This document shows positions 15,302 to 17,179 of a stretch of DNA of 17,179 nt, in pieces. Made by a program: the position numbers and the translations under genes. A model generated the notes under the pieces. The model saw nothing but the letters and a program-made list of their open reading frames with translations. It was not told the origin of the DNA and made no database searches. Positions within the stretch are counted from its first letter, which is position 1, and every line of letters starts with the position of its first letter. This stretch comes from JBMNQS01 sp050944255 (GTDB lineage: Bacteria; Bacillota; Clostridia; Christensenellales; Maliibacteriaceae): positions 1 to 17,179 of the forward strand of contig JBMNQS010000050.1 in NCBI GenBank assembly GCA_050944255.1, written 5' to 3'.

Positions 15302-16129
15302 ATGGCAAAACGCTACACAAGAGCGCAGATCATTGAGCGGCTGCGCAGCCAGATCGATGCGGGCCGTCCGCTGTTTGTTCCCAACTGCGGCTGCGGCCTG
15401 ACGGCCAAACTGCAGGAGATGGGCGGTGCGGATTTTATCTGCGTCTCTCCCACGAGCTACTGGCGCATGAAGGGACAGGCCAGCATCAACGCCTTTTTGC
15501 CACACGGCAAACCCAATGAGGCCATCTTTGAGCTCCTTCCGGAAATCGTGGCGGTGGTGCAGGATACGCCGGTGATCACCCTGTCCAACCCGCGCGATCC
15601 GCGGCTGCCCCACAGGGAGCACCTGGAGCAATTGCAGCGCTTCGGCGTCTCGGGCATCAACCCGCTGATGGGCAAGTCCTACGGCCCCGGATTCAACCGC
15701 CGGTTGGACCGCTACGCCCTGGGCTGGGACGCGGAGCTCGAGTTCATCCGCGCCGCGCGGGAAATGGATATGTTCACCTTCGCCTATGCCTACGGCCCGG
15801 ACGAGTCCTGCATCCTGGCCGAGGCCGGCGCCGACATGATTTCGGCGCATCTGGGGCAGACGGTGGGGGGCCTGGTGGGGGCCGAAAGCAAGCTGACACT
15901 GGATGAGGCCGTGCAGTTCAGCCAGAGCATCTTCGACGCTGCCAGGAAAGTCAACCCGGAGGTGATCCTTTTGACCCACGGCGGCCCGCTGACGACGCCC
16001 GAGGACGTCCAGTACGTGCACAAGCGCACCAATGCGGACGGATTTGTCGGGGGCAGTGCCGCCGAGCGCCTGCCCATTGAAAAGGTCATCATCGAGGCCA
16101 CCGAAAGTTTCAAAAATTATACCCGCTAG
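15302..16129 (+). CDS. Phosphoenolpyruvate hydrolase family protein (TIM-barrel)
   Basis: The 275-residue protein matches the PEP_hydrolase (PF09370) family, a TIM barrel related to PEP mutase-type enzymes. Recognisable parts are CGCGLTAKLQEMGGADFI (30-47) and YWRMKGQASINAFLPHGKPNE (53-73), then DTPVI, the AEAGADMISAHLGQTVGG stretch (173-190), LTHGGPLTTPEDVQYV, and DGFVGGSAAERLPIE near the end (246-260). GGGAGG precedes the ATG at 15302. It is the first gene of a pair; the Tm-1-like gene starts 14 bases after its stop. The family name rests on weak biochemical precedent, so the actual reaction is uncertain; a carbon-carbon bond or phosphate-ester reaction on a keto acid is plausible. In plants the homologous domain is fused behind the Tm-1 ATP-binding domain. 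Confidence 0.87.
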   Translation: MAKRYTRAQIIERLRSQIDAGRPLFVPNCGCGLTAKLQEMGGADFICVSPTSYWRMKGQASINAFLPHGKPNEAIFELLPEIVAVVQDTPVITLSNPRDPRLPHREHLEQLQRFGVSGINPLMGKSYGPGFNRRLDRYALGWDAELEFIRAAREMDMFTFAYAYGPDESCILAEAGADMISAHLGQTVGGLVGAESKLTLDEAVQFSQSIFDAARKVNPEVILLTHGGPLTTPEDVQYVHKRTNADGFVGGSAAERLPIEKVIIEATESFKNYTR

Positions 16130-16143
16130 GCAGGGAGAGGACT

Positions 16144-17179
16144 ATGGCAAAAATACCGAACATTGTGTGTACCGGCATGCTGGATACGAAAAAAGAGGAG
16201 ATCCAGTATCTGGCCGAGAAAGTCAGAGAATTTGGCGGCCGCCCGGTTATTTTGGATCTGAGCCTTGGCAACGAGGCCGACTGGGCCGATATCAAGGTGG
16301 GCGAGGTGCTGGCCATCATCGGCAAGGCGAAAGAGGAGATGTTTGCCGTCTCCCGCTCGGCTGCCGTGGAGATGATCGGGCCCGCCGCCCACGCCAAAAT
16401 TCTGGAGATGTACAAGGACGGGCTGGTGGACGGCATCATTTCCTGGGCCGGGTCCATGGGTACGTCCGCCGTCACCTACGCCATGCGGGCGCTGCCTCTG
16501 GGCGTGCCCAAGGTGATGCTCTGCACCGGCGCGGCGCGGGACGTCAGCAAGTGGCTGGGCGTCAAGGACATCTATATCACCAATCCCATTTCGGAAAAGG
16601 GCATCAACAGGATCACCCGCAAGACCGTGCGCAACGCGGTGGCGGCGGTTGTGGCCATGGGCAAGCTGGAAGACGAGGACGTGCAGGACAATCCGCTGGC
16701 CGCCGTGACACTGTACGGCACCACGACGCCCACGGCCATCGATTGCGCGGGTCACCTGGATAAAAAAGGCTTCGATACGCTGTACTTCCACCAAACGGGC
16801 ATCGGCGCCCTGATGGAGGAGCTGATCCGCCAGGGGCAGATCAAGTTCGTGCTGGACATCACTCCGGGGGAGATATCGCGGCACAACTATTTCCCGTCGT
16901 CCAAGCTGGCGCCGGGGGAGCGGTTCACCGCGGCCTTTGACACCGGCGTGCCCAATATCAGCGCCCCGGGCGGCCTGGACCAGATCCCCACGTCCATCGC
17001 CCCGCAGAACATACCCAAAGACATGCTGGAGGGTTACGTCAGCGGCGAGAGGATCTCCTACCGCGATACGAAAAAACCGTACGCGCACAACATGTCCACC
17101 ACCATCGTGGCCCCGACGCTTCAGGAGAACCGGGACATGGCCCTGGAGATTATCCGCAAGCTCAACACGGCCAAGGGCC
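16144..17179 (+). CDS. Tm-1-like ATP-binding domain protein (UPF0261), truncated by the window edge
   Basis: Three hundred and forty-five codons are visible without a stop; the family usually has about 400 residues, so the C-terminal end lies outside. It follows the UPF0261 pattern: the N-terminal TGMLDTKKEEIQYL, SWAGSMGTSAVTYAMRALPLGVPKVML (100-126), YGTTTPTAIDCA (191-202), and FHQTGIGALMEELIRQG (215-231) in place of the family FHATGxGGxxME. VPNISAPGGLDQIP sits near 269-282. Structures of the tomato Tm-1 N-terminal domain show that this fold binds ATP. The start codon ATG at 16144 has GGGAGAGG closely upstream. It forms an operon with the PEP-hydrolase-family gene, and the two presumably work in one complex or successive steps. 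The natural bacterial role is not established. Confidence 0.87.
   Translation, partial: MAKIPNIVCTGMLDTKKEEIQYLAEKVREFGGRPVILDLSLGNEADWADIKVGEVLAIIGKAKEEMFAVSRSAAVEMIGPAAHAKILEMYKDGLVDGIISWAGSMGTSAVTYAMRALPLGVPKVMLCTGAARDVSKWLGVKDIYITNPISEKGINRITRKTVRNAVAAVVAMGKLEDEDVQDNPLAAVTLYGTTTPTAIDCAGHLDKKGFDTLYFHQTGIGALMEELIRQGQIKFVLDITPGEISRHNYFPSSKLAPGERFTAAFDTGVPNISAPGGLDQIPTSIAPQNIPKDMLEGYVSGERISYRDTKKPYAHNMSTTIVAPTLQENRDMALEIIRKLNTAKG

Overview
The window looks like a chromosome segment of a fermentative, probably uncultured Bacillota (Clostridia). The evidence is AGGAGG-type ribosome binding sites before nearly every gene, lipoprotein signal peptides with a Cys lipobox, sigma-A-type promoters, a bPH_1-type PH-domain protein and SorC/LysR regulators. 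Most genes are GC-rich. The left edge (about 1-900) is clearly more AT-rich and may be acquired DNA. No rRNA, tRNA, CRISPR array, transposase or integrase was recognised.

Left part (1-7000), a patchwork of small units. A hairpin terminator (193-226) closes an unseen transcript from the left, and an AT-rich nucleotidyltransferase-fold gene follows. Next is a broken LysR-type regulator whose DNA-binding and ligand-binding parts are joined out of frame. It is divergent from an intact PhzF-family isomerase gene followed by an MFS transporter gene. A perfect 20-bp hairpin separates these from a convergent gene for a ~596-residue lipoprotein of unknown function. That lipoprotein gene and a 124-residue bacterial PH-domain gene are divergent, each with a recognisable promoter, and a GC-rich inverted repeat lies between the promoters.

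Right part (about 6900-17179), one coherent sugar or sugar-acid catabolic locus. A regulatory stretch packed with dyads and repeats (6922-7088) precedes a ribose/xylose-type ABC importer: ATPase with two nucleotide-binding domains, permease and lipoprotein sugar-binding protein. Two hairpin terminators follow. Then come a Gfo/Idh/MocA dehydrogenase and a RuBisCO-like protein (RLP). A bidirectional terminator separates the RLP gene from a convergent SorC-family regulator gene. Divergent from that regulator are a PEP-hydrolase-family TIM-barrel protein and a Tm-1-like (UPF0261) protein that runs off the right edge. These last two correspond to the two halves of the plant Tm-1 protein.

Proposed logic (inference): the importer brings in a sugar or sugar acid; the dehydrogenase oxidises it; the RLP rearranges or decarboxylates a phosphorylated keto-acid intermediate; the PEP-hydrolase/Tm-1-like pair performs a further uncharacterised step; and the SorC protein senses a phosphorylated intermediate. 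The RLP keeps the RuBisCO carbamylation and metal-ligand Lys-Asp-Asp-Glu but has no lysine where loop 6 should be, so it is not a CO2-fixing enzyme. The combination of an ABC importer, a Gfo/Idh/MocA dehydrogenase and an RLP resembles described D-apiose catabolic loci. The PEP-hydrolase/Tm-1-like pair has no role that I know of there, which makes this the part most likely to hold an undescribed pathway.
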